Source of the DNA: Tetrastigma voinierianum | Taxonomy: Eukaryota; Streptophyta; Magnoliopsida; Vitales; Vitaceae | DNA: 64,000 bases | Direction of reading: 5' to 3' | Assembly (NCBI GenBank): GCA_016808115.1 | Contig: JAEQBH010002967.1 | Coordinates: forward strand, 1 to 64,000 | In this document: one piece after another, positions 11,163 to 23,880 of the stretch | Numbering within the stretch: position 1 is the first letter of the stretch | Layout of the letters: each line of letters starts with the position of its first letter | Notes under the pieces: generated by a model | What the model was told of the DNA's origin: nothing | What the model saw: only the letters and a program-made list of their open reading frames with translations | Databases searched by the model: none | Program-made: the position numbers and the translations under genes

Positions 11163-13608
11163 ATGGTCATGGCCAATCCAAGCCTTCTGCTCAAATCCAT
11201 CTTCATCCTCTTCATCATCTTCTTCTTGCTGCCATATCGATCTTGGTCTTGTCCTGAATACCAAAAGCAAGCCCTCCTTCATTTCAAGTCCTCCATCCTT
11301 GCCATTCATTCTTCATTGCAAACCTTGGATTCATGGAACTCCAGTTCTTCTAGTTGTTGTCTATGGGATAACGTCACTTGTAGTCCTCCTTCAAATTCAA
11401 ATTCAACTTCAAGTGTTGTGATTGCTCTTCGTCTCTCTAACCTTTTGGCACAGTTCATGCCTTCTAATTTGCTGGCACCGCTCTTTTTCATCAGAAGTTT
11501 GAGGGGTGCTTGACATCACTCGAACTCCCATAAATAGTCAAATTCCAGCACTCGGGTTTGGTAACCTCAGCAACTTGGTTCACCTTGATCTTAGTTCAAA
11601 TAACTTTAATGGATCCATTCCTCCTCAACTCTTTCAGTTGAGACATCTTCAGTATCTTGATTTGGGTTCTAATAAACTCCATGGTGGCCTAAGTCCTAAA
11701 GTAGGCTCTCTTCAAGACTTGAGGATGTTGAAGTTGAGTTACAATCGTCTCAGCGGAGAACTCCCTGAAGAGATTGGAAACCTCCTAAGTTACAGCAACT
11801 GTCACTTCAGAGTAACAAATTCTCGAATGGCATTCCCTCTTCGATTTTGTATTTGAGGGAGTTGGAGGAATTAGATTTGAGCGACAATGCTTTGTCTATG
11901 GAAATCCCCACTCACATTGGAAATTTATCCATCAACATATCTCTGAGTCTGGGAAGAACAAGTTGACTGGTGGAATCCTTCTTCGATGCAAAAATTGAAC
12001 AAGTTTGGATTCACTTGACTTGGAAAGGCTCTGCTCACTGGAGAAATTCCATTCTGGTTGTTCGATTTCGAATGCAGCTTTACAACTTGGAAACAATCTT
12101 ACTTGGAAACAATATGAGAATAGTACCCAAGTGTAAGTTGTCAATATTATCTCTCAGAATCTTTGTGGTCTACAAGGAGAAATTCAATGATTTCTGCAAG
12201 CAATCATTGTTCTCGATCTAAAGCAGAATCAGCTCCATGGACCATTTCCACAATGGCTCGCTGAATATAATTTTTTTGTTTTGATTCTGTCTCATAACAA
12301 ACTCTTAGGTTCTCTTCCACCTGCTCTCTTCCGATCTTCACAATTATCCGTCCTTGCTTTATCCAGTAACAATTTTTCTGAGGAGTTGCGGGAGAACATT
12401 GGAGATCGAGTTTCTCATCATTATGATGTTGGACCCGGAACAACTTTTTCTGGACCTATTCCTCAATCAATCTCCAAATTTCCAACCTTCTACTCTTAGA
12501 TCTGTCACCATAATAGACTTTCAGGAAATTTTTCCCAGTTTTGACCGTAAAGGGATTATGTTGTCTGCCTTGATTTCTCGTCAACCAATTCTCGGAAAGG
12601 TTCCAACCACCTTTCCTACAAACATTAGAGACTGCTTGCATTGGGTGGTAATAAGTTTTCCAGGGCCTTGCCTTCCAACTATGACCAAGCTGATAAATAT
12701 TCAACGTCTTGAACTCAGGACAACAATATTTCAGGTGGTGCAACATCCCCTTCTCCAAATCTCCCATCTACGGTTTCTAAACTTGAGGAACAACTCCCTT
12801 CAAGGTTCAATCCCTAAAACTATTTCCAACCTCAAACATCTCCAGATTCTCGATATCTCAAGCAACAATCTCATTGGAGAAATCCCTAGAGAGTTTGCTA
12901 ATCTCACAGAATGTTTGAGGCTTCTATCTATCACTTAATTTGGTTAATAGTTTTATATCATCAATGTTTGGTTTCAACAATTTTGTAGTAAATGAGCTAA
13001 TAGTGAATTGGAAGAAGTCAAAGCAAGGTCTCCCAAGTAACAACCTAGAAATGTACTTCTTGTTAGATTTGTCTAATAACCAACTATCCAGTGAAATCCC
13101 AGCCTCGCTAAGCGCTCTTAAGGCTCTTAAGATGCTCAACCTCTCTATAATAACAAACTCTCTGGTGAAATACCAGCAGAAAGCAGTGATTTACAAAATT
13201 TAGGGTTTGGACTTATCCACAACAAACTCTCACGGTCCCATTCTACACGCCTTCTGGCTTCAACAACTCACCACTTGAGTATAGTAACAGTAATTTGTAG
13301 GCCAAATTCCGGTCGGTGGCCAAATGAACACCATGACAGATGCAAACATCTATGCCAACAATAGTGGGTTGTGCGGCTTCCAAATTCGCGTGCCATGTCA
13401 TGAAGACCTACCATTGGCTCCAAAGCAACATGGGCATGATAACAAGAAGGAGCCTTGGAATTCGCTGAAAGCTGTGGGGATTGGATATCTAGTTAGCTTC
13501 TTATTAACAATAGGGATCATCTTCCTTGCGGGCTATTTCGACCCATCATCGCCTTCAAATAACCGTCGCCGCCATCACCCCCACCAGTTAATCAAGCAAC
13601 GGATTTGA
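11163..13608 (+). pseudogene. LRR receptor-like protein, copy A (frameshifted)
   Basis: The parts of a plant RLP appear in order. A hydrophobic signal peptide leads to 'SWSCPEYQKQALLHFKSS' and the N-terminal cap 'CCLWDNVTC'. LRRs of the 'LDLSSNNFNGSIPPQL' type run from about 11,570 to 13,140. A C-terminal part (13,324-13,608) holds 'NNSGLCGFQI', an acidic juxtamembrane stretch, one transmembrane helix at about 13,470-13,540 and a short basic tail without a kinase. Plant RLPs of this build act at the plasma membrane in ligand perception with partner kinases. The reading frame changes near 11,510, 11,860, 12,280, 12,500, 12,940 and before 13,324, with stops between, so a full receptor cannot be made. 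ATG 11,169 (MANP) matches copy B better than ATG 11,163. There is no intron signal. Confidence 0.9.
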
Positions 13609-15805
13609 CCAAAACAGTCCAGGTCTTCTTCACAAGCTTTTTCTATCAAGGTGAAAGTTGTGGATTTTCTAGGATGGTAAAGAATGAAATTCCTATTGTA
13701 ATTCCTTGGTGATGTGATGGGAGTTAAGTGTTTTTCATGTTAATTAATGAACTTCAAGAGTGTAATCTTTAATGTTTTTAAAGTTATTTATCTCTTATCA
13801 TGGAAAAAATGCAGCATAGTTGGAGCATTTAAAGAAACCCTACAAAAATGACATAGTGGTATCCCACAGTTTCAAAAATTTTTTGTATGTTTTTATGCAG
13901 AGATGGAAATATCCATAAATTATTTCTTCAATGCACAACAAAATTAAATTTCATAAAATAGAGGGGCATGAAGATATGGTCCATTTTTTGTTAGCTCTAG
14001 AAACCATTTTTCCTCATTCAATTAAACCAGAAATATAAAACACTTTTTAGTCACTCTGACGAACTAAAGATATGTTTGACGCTATTATCGACTCAGGAAA
14101 AAAGAGGAAGAAAATTAAACAGTATACGAACTTTTGTGTAGTCACCTTGAAGATTTTGATGTCTTATATATAGATTACCATAACAGAGATAACCACTGAC
14201 TCCTCAGTCCTCGAATTCTGAATGAGGTAATAAACTTGGAATCTTAGAGTTTTGAAGGAATAATTATATTATTCAGTGAATGTCATTAATTTCGTTCACT
14301 ATTTACAACATTTCCTTCTCCAAAAGAGAAAATAGGCTATCACCAATGATTTCACATAGTGGGCAATAATGGAGGCATGACTAATCATTGACTTATAGAT
14401 GAGAAAATACTGGGAAGAGTTAGGAAAATGAGAGGGTGATTTACGGCCGCCTTCATGTACAAGTCTTAATAATACTCTCTTTCTAATAATAATAAAAAAA
14501 CGAGGATGAATTTTTCATAAATAGGGCCAAAATTCAATCCTATCACTCCATTTAGAATGAGACCAGAAGCAGATAATTCTGATGACAACAACTTTTATGA
14601 CCATTTACTTGATTTCATTTTTTCTTTCCTTCAAGAACTTGGTAATGGTGATATTGTTATATCACTTATTAGAGTAGTCTAAGGTGTTTTTTTTCTAAAG
14701 CAATTTGCTTTCTGCATTCAACATGTTTTTATTTATTTATTTCTAACATATGATTTTGTACAGATTTTTAAACTATTTGTTGAATAGAAAGGCCAAACTA
14801 TTTGGCTTTTGGATTTTTTAAATTTTGTAATGTTTTCTATTAACAAAAAATAGATTTTCAAATATGAAAAAAATCATTTTTTTATGATCCAAGCTAATTA
14901 AAAAAAAGCATATGTATTTTAAAATTTTTATTTTCTCAAAATTTAAATAAAAATAAAAAGATTGACTTTTTATTAAAAAACAATTAAATACTTAATTTTT
15001 ATAAGCACTATTAACAAAAAAAAAGAGCAATTTAGCATTAAGTAAAAAAAAACACCACCTAACCTTGTATTTGCCTTTGAAAACTTGAGGAAAATGCAAG
15101 AAGCAAAACATAAACAAAAAATTATTATCGATAACAATATCCTTAAAAGTGATATTTCTTCTTCATGAAGGATTGAGTAACGTGGTTTGGGTGTTTCACC
15201 GCTAAGGTTGTGAGTTTAGTTTCTAAGTAATCCATTTTTACAAAAAAAAAAAAAAAAAAAAATTATAGGAGTAGGCGTTATTTTCAAGCAATCCAGCATT
15301 TGATCTTAGCATATTTTGACACCATATTCACCAGCTATTTGTTTTAAGGTAATTTTTAAAAACACATTTACCAATTACGGTTTTCAAAAAATGTGAAAGA
15401 CTAGCTAGTTTGGTGATTATTTTGAAAAGAATACTACTAATGTAATTTATTCTTAAAAAATGAATTACTTTGATACTAAACTCCAGAGTTGACATGTCAT
15501 AATAGAAACAAGGACGCTAGTGTGGAAGCAATTCATTTAAAAAAACTCTCAAAATAATCATCAAAATAGTCGTTCACATGTTTTGATAATCGCATTCACC
15601 AAACGTAGTTTTCAAAAAATGTAGAAGACTAGTTTGATGATTATTTTGGAAAGAAGACCAGTCATGTAATTTTTTTAAAACATGATTTACTTTGACAATA
15701 AACTCATGGAAAAGACCAAAAGATTTATGGCAAAAAGAATTAAGTGAGGTGGTTTGCCATTGATAAAAGCTAACAGTAAATATAAAGGACTGAGCAGTTC
15801 CATAC
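13609..15805 (+). repeat. Downstream flank of RLP copy A
   Basis: Collinear with the flank of copy B (20,530-22,548) and, in its first 1.1 kb, with the relic at 33.79-35.56 kb. It holds a module at 14,040-14,230 with a TATATATAG block, 'caccttgaagattttgatg' and 'ggtaataaac', followed by 'tcaccaatgatttcacatag' and AT-rich sequence. It has no coding potential of note. A poly(A) run occupies 15,242-15,262. Confidence 0.75.
15212..15708. mobile_element. Two fold-back MITE copies in the copy A flank
   Basis: Segments 15,212-15,482 and about 15,524-15,708 have the same ends and interior as the fold-back element at 43,287-43,587: 'gagtttagttt' at one end and 'actttgatactaaactc' at the other, with 'aagactag' and 'gaagac' blocks in inverted relation. 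Equivalent copies lie at 21,986-22,236 and 22,270-22,452 in the flank of copy B, so the insertions predate the A/B duplication. Confidence 0.6.
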
Positions 15806-17231
15806 TATTGGAATATGCCTCAAATTCCTAATTAGTATTAATTCCTATTTGTAAAGAATATTTATAGGATAATTCTTAGGTTGTTATATTATTGTAATAT
15901 TAGGTTTCCTTGTAGAATAAGGAAAGTAGTTAGGAATATTACTATAAATATTTTGGGTCATGAGGGAGAAAAGTTATGAGAGAGAGGTGAGCTTGTAAAG
16001 GTTGGCTATATAGGGTATGTAGAGATGCGAGGAAGAACAAGGATACCAAGTGGAGGCGAGGATTTCGCGATTCGGGGTATGAATCTGAAATGGAGAAAGC
16101 ATGCGATGTTTCGGGAGCCAGTGCGTATTTGTTCCTGCATGTAATATTTTATATCATATAGTGGAAAGATTCTCTCTCATTCGTGGATGTAGGCATGGTT
16201 GGCCGAACCATGTTAAAATTTTTTATATCTTTGTGTGAGTTATCCTTGATCTTTTTGTTCTTGAATTATTATTATCTACATCAAAGCTTCCGGTGGCACA
16301 ACAATTGGTATTAGAGCCAAGGTTCAGACTTGGCCATGTGGGTGAATCCTCGGATGTTGAACATAGGTGGTGAGCCCTAATTAGTTGGTGGCAGATCCAT
16401 GGTTATGCTCTATCGAATAGGCGGTGTGCTCATGATCTTCATGTACTTGTTGTTGCTCCATGATGATGAGGAGTTGTCATAGATAAGAACAAGTTCTCGA
16501 GATAGGTGGTACTTTATGTAAGGTGTATTCTAGAATGCAATAGAAGCCAAGATAAATCCTGGGGTGCAGAGAGTGGATGGATGGATGATCGTTTTAGAGG
16601 AGGTTCAGTTGTATCTGTTCAAGGGAGGATTAGAGTTTGAGTGAAGATCTTTAGAAGAACAAATATTTTAAGTGCAGATGAAACAAAGGAATTTGGTCGA
16701 GGTGAAGTGATGATGGAATTTGATCGAGGTGGAGATTGTTGGAATATTCTCCAACCTACTAATTAGTATTAATTCTTTGTTGTAAATAATATTTTATAGG
16801 ATAATTCTTAGAGTTGTTATATTATTATGTAATATTATGTTTTAACGTAGAATAAGAAAAGTAGTTAAGAATATAACTATAAATATTCTTGGTCATGGGG
16901 GGAAAAAGTTATGAGAGAGATGAGCTTGTAAAGGCTATGCAGGGTATGTAGAGATGCGAGGAAGAATGGGGATACCAGGTGGAGCGAAGGATTTCACGGT
17001 TTAGGATATGGATACAAGAAATGGAGAAACATGGGATGTTTCGAGAACCCAATTGTATGTTGTTTTACCTCTGTAATATTTTATATCCTATAGTAGAAAG
17101 ATTTTTTCATCCGTGGATATAGCGTGGTTAGGTGACATTGTTAGCAGCCGATGCATCTTTGTGTGAGTTTTTCTTTATCTTTTTGTTTTTGAATTATTAT
17201 CATCTACATCAAAGTTTTCGCTGGTACAACA
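15806..17231 (+). mobile_element. Non-autonomous two-LTR retroelement T1
   Basis: LTRs at 15,806-16,303 and 16,737-17,231 align over their length. Both end ACAACA; the right one starts TGTTGGAATAT and the left TATTGGAATAT (one change). A primer-binding site 'tggtattagagc' at 16,306-16,317 has one mismatch to the usual initiator-Met site of copia elements. 'gaggtggagat' precedes the right LTR as a polypurine tract. The interior is only about 430 bp and has no coding frame. A 5-bp target duplication CATAC flanks it (15,801-15,805 and 17,232-17,236). The homologous site upstream of copy C near 22,550 is empty. Confidence 0.9.
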
Positions 17232-17466
17232 CATACTGTTCACAGTCAAAGCCTTCCTGGCCTGGTATGGGAAACGAAGACTTGACATAAAGCATAAGCA
17301 GTAGCAGCGCCTTCACTCAGTCAAACCTCTATTCGAACATGCCAACCCAATGTCACTTTTGCTTGATATTGACTTTGATGATATTATGCTAGGCTATGAC
17401 AAGTTGCAGCAACTAGCTCTTTAAATTCATCCATTCACGTCAAGAAAACAATTAACAAACCCAAAA
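17232..17466 (+). repeat. Upstream flank of RLP copy B
   Basis: Collinear with 22,549-22,780 upstream of copy C, from 'tactgttcacagt' to 'aacaattaacaaacccaaaa' just before the ATG. This arrangement shows that the A downstream flank plus B and the B downstream flank plus C are tandem copies of one unit. Confidence 0.8.
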
Positions 17467-20400
17467 ATGGCCAACAAAAACCTGCTAGCTGCTTGAATCC
17501 ATCTCAATCCTCTTCTTGCTGTCATATCTATCTTGGTCTTGGTCTTGTCCTGAATACCAAAACCAAGTCCTCATACACTAATTAAGTCTCCATCCTTGCC
17601 ATTGATTCTTCATTTCATTTCACGCCTTGGATTCATGGAACTTCAGTTCTTCTAGTTGTTGTTTATGGATATGGTCCCTTGCAGTTCTTCTTCAAATTCA
17701 AATTCGACTTCAACTTCAAGTGCTGTGATTGCTCTCCATCTTTCTTACCTTTTGGCACTGCCCATGCTTTCTAATTTTTTCCAGCCATGTGGCCCAAGCC
17801 TTCTAATTTGCTGACATCTCCGAGAACTTCATAGATGGTCAAATTCCAGCAACTTGGTTCATATTGACCTTAGTAGGAATCCCTTCAAGGGATCTATTCC
17901 TCTTCAACTCTTTTAGTTGAGACATCTTCAGTATCTTGATATGGGTTCTAATAAGCTCCAGGGTAGCCTAAGTCCTCAAGTAGGCTCCCTTCAAGAATTG
18001 AGGATGTTGAATTTGAGTTCCAATCGTGATAGCTAGGAGAACTCCTAAAGGGTGGAAACCTCACCAAAGGATTGCTTCAACTGTCACTTAGGAGTAACAA
18101 ATTCTCGAATGTCATTCTCACTTCCATTTTCCTTATGTGGGAGTTGGAAGAAATTAGGACCTACTTGATTAGGCTGATTGGGGAACTATGAGAGCTGATA
18201 GCTTATTCACCTCCAATAAGGTCTTGTAGGATGTTTGGTAAACACACATAATCAACCACTGATAACTAATTGATTAGAGATAAAAAGCTTATGATTCGAA
18301 AAAGCTACAAATCGTAGCTTTTTCTAAAACGCTCCTACAAAATATTATATTTTCCATTTTTATCCTTCTTTCCTTATTTACCTAAATCTTTTAAGAAATT
18401 GGTTATATGGAAAAGATATGTAAGAAAAATTAGTTTCATAATTTTTTTTTTATAATTAGTATTACCTATTTGATAATTATTTTGAATAATATTTTTATTC
18501 TTGAAAATAAAAATAGAAAAATATTGTTTGATCATAGACAAATTATTTTATATTTTCTACTCTTACTAATAAAAAAGATGTTTTTTAGATTAGATTTTTG
18601 TAACTATTTTATTTTTAAATTTATGTCAAAAAACGATTATCTAAGTATTAAATTTTTTAAAGCAATAGACATACAAATTATGTTTTAAAATATATTTTAA
18701 AATTTAAATTCTCAACAAAATTTTATTTTCATAAACTATTTATGTTACCTAATTATTTTAAATAAAAAAATTGTTTTAATTTATTTGTGATAATTATACA
18801 CATTTAAAATTTATTTTTAAATTGATATTATTTTTAATTTATTTTAGTTCTTTAATATGATAAATCACAACTCAAAAATAAACTCGATTTCAAAATGAAT
18901 TTTTATGATATGATTTATAACTATATTGTATAGAAATTAAAAGAAGATGACAAACTTAAATTATTATAATTAATTTTATTTATCATAAATTATATATTTA
19001 ATAAATTGTGCTTAAATTGCGATTATTAATTGGTAACATTATAATAAAAAAATAATAATAGATCTATGATTATTTTAGCAATTTGTTGGATATGTGATTA
19101 AGTTTTTATTAATTGTTTTGGTCTTATGAAAATATAGAGGAACCAAAAATCGAACAACATGTGAACAAGTCTAGGGTTGCCAGATAGAAATGAAAGATTC
19201 TTTCATTGCATTTTCTACAACAAATTCGAGAATCCCACTTGGAAACACTACTTGTGTATTTACATGGTTTTGAGTGGGATTTTGGCCACTTCATTAAGTC
19301 GTTGCAAAGCAATAATTAGTAAATCAGTTGACACAGTATCGCGTTATCACATGTTCATTGCTTTTATAACTCTCTATCGTAGCTATATATAGATAAATTT
19401 ACGCTTCCAATAACCTCTCTTCTCCAGTTGCATTATCAAACGGTAATTTATAATCAACTATCCACTATTAGCTACAGTGCAGACTCTTATTTGTCGCTAG
19501 CCAACGAGGCGCCCAGATTTGACGACAATTCTTTTTCCATGGAAATCCCCACTCACATTGGAAATTTATCCAGCTTGTCCTCTCTGAGCATGAGGAATAA
19601 CAAGTTGATTGGTGGAATCCCTACTTCGATGCAAAAACTGAACAAGTTGGATTCACTTGACTTGGAAGAAAACCTGCTCACTAGAAATTCCAGTTTAGTT
19701 GTTCTTCAAAGACTTGCAGCGTTTTATGACTTGGAGTAAACAATATATCTTGGGTAACAATGCCAAGATAATACCCAAGTCTACTCTTATTATTCTGGAT
19801 TTAAGCAAGAATGAGCTCCATGGACCATTTCCACTGTGACTCGCTGAAACTCAAGTTTATTATATGAGTCTATCTGATTACAAACTCTTGGGTTCTCTTC
19901 CACCTTCTCTCTTCGATTATAAGAGATGATCTATCCTTGCTCTCTCCCAGAATAATTTTTCTGGGGAGTTGCCAGAGAACATTGGAAATGCAAAGGCTCT
20001 AAGCTTGCTGATGTTGGCCGGGAACAACTTTTCTGGACCTATTCCTCGATCCATCTCCCAAATTTCTGACCTTCTACTCATGGATCTATCTCGCAATAGG
20101 CTTTCTGGAAAATTTTCTACGGATTTCTTTTCCAACCAATTCTCTGGAGAAGTGTCGACCACCTTTCCTACAGACATTGAGATTCTTGCATTGGGAGGTA
20201 ACAAGTTTTCTACGGCCTTGCCTTCCAACCTGACTAAGCTTAGAAATCTTTGTCGTCAATGTTTCCGGTGAATTACCAAACTTCCTTCCCCAAATCACTC
20301 AATCTAGGAGATTCTAAACCGAACAACTCCTTCAGGTTCAATCCTAAAACTATTTCAACCTAAAAAACTCCAGATTCTCGATCTCTCAAGCAACAATCTC

Positions 20401-20530
20401 ACTAAGAAATCCCCACAGAGTTTGCTAATCTCTAGGAATGTTTGGGGCAGGGTTTGGTTTCGACAATATTGCAACAAATGAGCCGATAGAGTATTGGAAG
20501 AAGTCGAAGCCTCCCTAATAACAAACTAAA
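17467..20530 (+). pseudogene. LRR receptor-like protein, copy B (broken and truncated)
   Basis: The ATG at 17,467 is followed at once by a frameshift and stop. The signal-peptide core and 'SWSWSCPEYQ'-type sequence are readable at 17,505-17,570, followed by the cap region and the first LRRs to about 18,170. A 1.3-kb AT-rich insertion then interrupts the gene. LRRs resume at about 19,510: 'MEIPTHIGNLSSLSSLSMR' at 19,540 and 'LSLLMLAGNNFSGPIPRSI' near 20,000, the latter in a 100-codon open stretch to 20,271. The last LRRs, the transmembrane helix and the tail are missing: near 20,525 the gene joins sequence that in other copies lies well beyond the stop. This is clearly a pseudogene. Confidence 0.88.
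18175..19505. mobile_element. AT-rich insertion in RLP copy B, possibly hAT-like
   Basis: It interrupts the LRR frame between 'gaagaaattag' and 'atttgacgacaattc'. The block with 'gagctgatagct' and 'gtttggtaaac' at 18,190-18,245 has an inverted counterpart at about 19,436-19,480 ('cggtaatttataatc', 'attagctac'). Such ends are common in non-autonomous hAT-type elements. The interior (18,420-19,120) is extremely AT-rich and non-coding. I could not find a target duplication, so the class is uncertain. Confidence 0.45.
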
Positions 20531-22548
20531 TGTTGAAACAATTTTATAAGAAAAAGTTAAAATTTCATGATTGGGTGAAAAATCAAACGTTATAGTGTTA
20601 AAGAAAAGAATAATAGCTTCAAAGGTCCTATTTACTCAAGAATATACACCATCCTTAATGTTTTTAAAGTTATTTATCTCTTATCATGGCACATATGCAG
20701 CACAGTTGGAGCATTTAAAGCAATCCTACAATATGAAAATTTTCTGGTTTTAAAATTTTTCTCTTTGTTTTTAAGCAATGATGGAAATATCGATAAATTA
20801 TTTCTACAATGCAAAACAAAATGAAATTTCATGAAATAGAGTGACAGGGAGATATGTTCTTTTTTCTAGCTCTAGAAGCCATTTTTCTAAATCGATTGAA
20901 CCAGAAATATCAAAATACTTTACAATCACTCCAACAAACTGAAAATATGTTTGACGCTATTAGTGACAAAGGAAAAAAAAGGAAAAAAATCAGGCAGTCT
21001 ACGAACTTTTGTGTAGTCACCTTGAAGATTCTGATGTCCTATGTAGACTACCACACAAAGACAACAACTGACTCCTCCTCGAATTACGACGAGGTAATAA
21101 AAACTTTGGAGTGCTAGAGATTACGAGGAAAGAATTATATTATTTGAGTGAATGTCGTTAATTTAATTCATTTATTTCAATGGTCTTTCTCAAAGGAGAA
21201 AATGAGCTATCATAATGATTTCAGATAGTGAGGCAAGAGGAGGTCAGATGGCAGAATTTTTCAGTATTTAGGGATGAAATATTCTCTTTCTAATCAGAAA
21301 TACCAAGTCATATTGCTTTGCGCTCACGAGCATTAATTGAAGAAAAGCAAGATGAAATTTCATAAATAGCCAGATGGACCGGAAGAAATGGGGCAAAAAA
21401 TTCTGATACGCAGCAGCAGCATGACCATTTACTTGAAATTTCCTTTTTTCCCTACCAAGAACTTGGTAATGGGTGTTATATCACTTAAGAGGCCACTCTA
21501 AGGTGTTTTTCATGATTTATTATTGAATTTTTGGAAAAATTAATTTGTTGAATAGAAAAGGCCAAACTATTTGACTTTTGGTTTTTTTTTAATTCTTTTT
21601 TTTAATTTTTTTATTAACAAAAAACTAGATTTTCAAATATGAGAAAATCATATTCTTTATGATCCAAACTAATTAAATAAATCATATGCTTTTAAAAGTT
21701 TATTTTCTCAAAATTTAGATAAAATAAAAGATTGACTTTCTACAAAAAAAAACAATTAAATGCTTAATCCTAATAAGCATTATTAACAACAAAAGTTATA
21801 TTTATCATTAAGTAAAAAGAAAAAAGAAAAAAGGCCACCTAAGATTATATTTTCAAAACTTACTAGGGAAATGTAAAGGAAAAAAAAGCATAAATAAAAA
21901 CAAATTGGGTTCCAATAATAATAGCTTAAAGTGATATTTCTCCTTCACGAGAAAGTTCGTACGGTTCGGTATTGCCTCAAATTAGGAGTTTAGTTTCAAA
22001 GTAATCCATTTCTTATAAAAAAAAAATTACAGGAGTAGTGTTCTTTTCAAAATAATTATTAAACTAGTCTTCCACATATTTTGAGAACCACATTCACCAA
22101 CTACAATTTTAAGGTAATTTTAAGCATATTTACCAACTATGAGTTTTAAAACATGTGGAAGACTAGTTTGTGATTATTTTGAAAGAATACCTACTAATGT
22201 AATTTTATTAAAAGATGAATTACTTTGACACTAAATACAGTTGTATGTCATAATAGATATATTAGAAGTAATTCATTTTAAAAAAATTTACATGAGTAGT
22301 TTTTCTCGAAAATAATCATTAAACTAGTCTTTCATTTGTTTTGGCAGCATTCCTGTGCGGTTTTTCAAATTATGTAAGCATTTAGTATGATAATTATTTT
22401 GGAAGAAGACTAGTCATGTAATTTTAAAAAATGAATTACTTTGACATAAACTTCGGGGGAAAAGAAGACCAGATTTATGGCAAGCGATAAGCGAGGCATT
22501 GGTTGCCATTTGATGAAAGATTAACGATAAATAAATGGGTAGGCGAGT
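20530..22548 (+). repeat. Downstream flank of RLP copy B
   Basis: Collinear with 13,640-15,805. An 87-codon open stretch at 20,854-21,117 spans the 'gacgctatt' and 'caccttgaagattctgatg' module, but the same stretch is broken in the other copies, so I do not treat it as a gene. MITE-like segments lie at 21,986-22,236 and 22,270-22,452. Confidence 0.75.
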
Positions 22549-22830
22549 TCCATACTGTTCACAGTTGAAACCTTCTGGGCAGTCTCGGAAATGAAAACTT
22601 CGACATAAGCATAAGAATCATTTGCCTTCACTCGATCAGTATCTCTGAACATACGACAATGTGACTTCAATTCCATGTCTTTCCTTTGCAATGTGTTTGA
22701 TGTTATGTTATGCTATGACAAGCTGCAGCTACATAGATGATCATCCATTTACTTCAACGAAACAATTAACAAACCCAAAAATGGTTGAATCCATCTTAAT
22801 CCTCTTTATCTTCTTCTTGCTGCCATATCT

Positions 22831-22866
22831 GTCTTGGTCTTGGTCTTGGTCTTGGTCTTGGTCTTG
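22831..22866 (+). repeat. Hexanucleotide microsatellite (GTCTTG)6 in signal peptide
   Basis: Six exact tandem GTCTTG units encode alternating Ser-Trp at the end of the predicted signal peptide of copy C. Copy A has about two units at the same place, copy B three and copy D about two, so the tract varies between paralogues. Confidence 0.95.
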
Positions 22867-23326
22867 CCCTCCTTCAGTTCAAGTCCTCTATCCCTGCCAT
22901 TAATTCTTCATTTGACACCTTTGATTCATGGAACTCCAAATTCAACTTCTTGTTGTCTATGGGATGGTCCTTACCCGATTCTCATTCCTTAATTTCTTTG
23001 CAGCCTTTGCTCTTTTTATCGAGAAGTTTGAGGGTGCCCGACATCTCCAAGAACTACACGGATGTTCAAATTCCAGCTTTCAGTGGCTTAAGTCCTAAAG
23101 TATCCTTGGTTCACCTTAGCAGCAGTTGCGCACCGGCCTTAGTTGGGGTGGTTTAATGGATCCATTCCTCCTCGACTCTTTCGGTTGAGACATCTTGATA
23201 TCTTGATTTGGGTTCCTAATAAGCTCGGAGTGGCTTAAGTCCTAAATTAAGTAGCCTCTCTTCAAGACTTGAGGATGTTGAATTTGAGTTCCAATAGTCT
23301 CGTGGGAGAACTCCCGAAGAGATCGG

Positions 23327-23716
23327 TGATAGGGTCCATACCCATCATTTTGTCTCCCCTGAGAGGACATGCTCATAAAACATGAAAGCATGTCCCCCCT
23401 AACTTTCTTTTGATTTTCTTTCTGCACTTCCATTTCCTTAGTGATAGAAGTTTTTCGAGGAGATTTCTCCTTTGCTTGCCTATAAGTGAAGGCAATTGAT
23501 CATCTCATACGTAGAAGAAGAAAGAAGCCGGAGAGGAGAGGTGAAAGTGAGAAAAATGAGAGACTCGATTGAGAAGGTTGCTTTCAATTGAGAATTTCCA
23601 CACGAATTTGTTCACATATCTTGTGTTCACATATGGTTACTATTCATTCAACGTCAACAAACACTACCAGAGAGTAGTGTCGGAGCAATAGAAGCTGATC
23701 ATTAGGGCAACCAACA
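23327..23716 (+). mobile_element. 390-bp solo LTR in RLP copy C
   Basis: Begins TGATAGGGTCC and ends GGCAACCAACA, with the usual TG...CA termini. It is flanked by ATCGG (23,322-23,326) and ATTGG (23,717-23,721), a 5-bp target duplication with one change. Removing it and one repeat gives 'gaagagattggaaacctc', exactly as in copy A near 11,770. The insert has no coding frame. Confidence 0.88.
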
Positions 23717-23880
23717 ATTGGAAACCTCACAAAGTTACAGCAATTGTCACTTAGGAGTAAAAAGTTGTCGAATGCCATTCCCTCTTCCATTTGGTATTTG
23801 AGGGAGTTGGAACAATTAGATTGGAGAGACAAAGCTTTGTCCATGGAAATTCCCCGTGACATGTGCTTTTTAAGATTAGG

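Noticed and set aside
11163..13608. Intact RLP gene with introns explaining the frame changes
   Set aside because: Frame changes fall inside LRR motifs, differ in position between copies and lack splice signals; genes of this family usually have no introns there.
20854..21117. 87-codon open stretch downstream of copy B
   Set aside because: The homologous sequences at 14.1, 34.3 and 35.0 kb contain stops or shifts in the same frame, so it is not conserved as protein.
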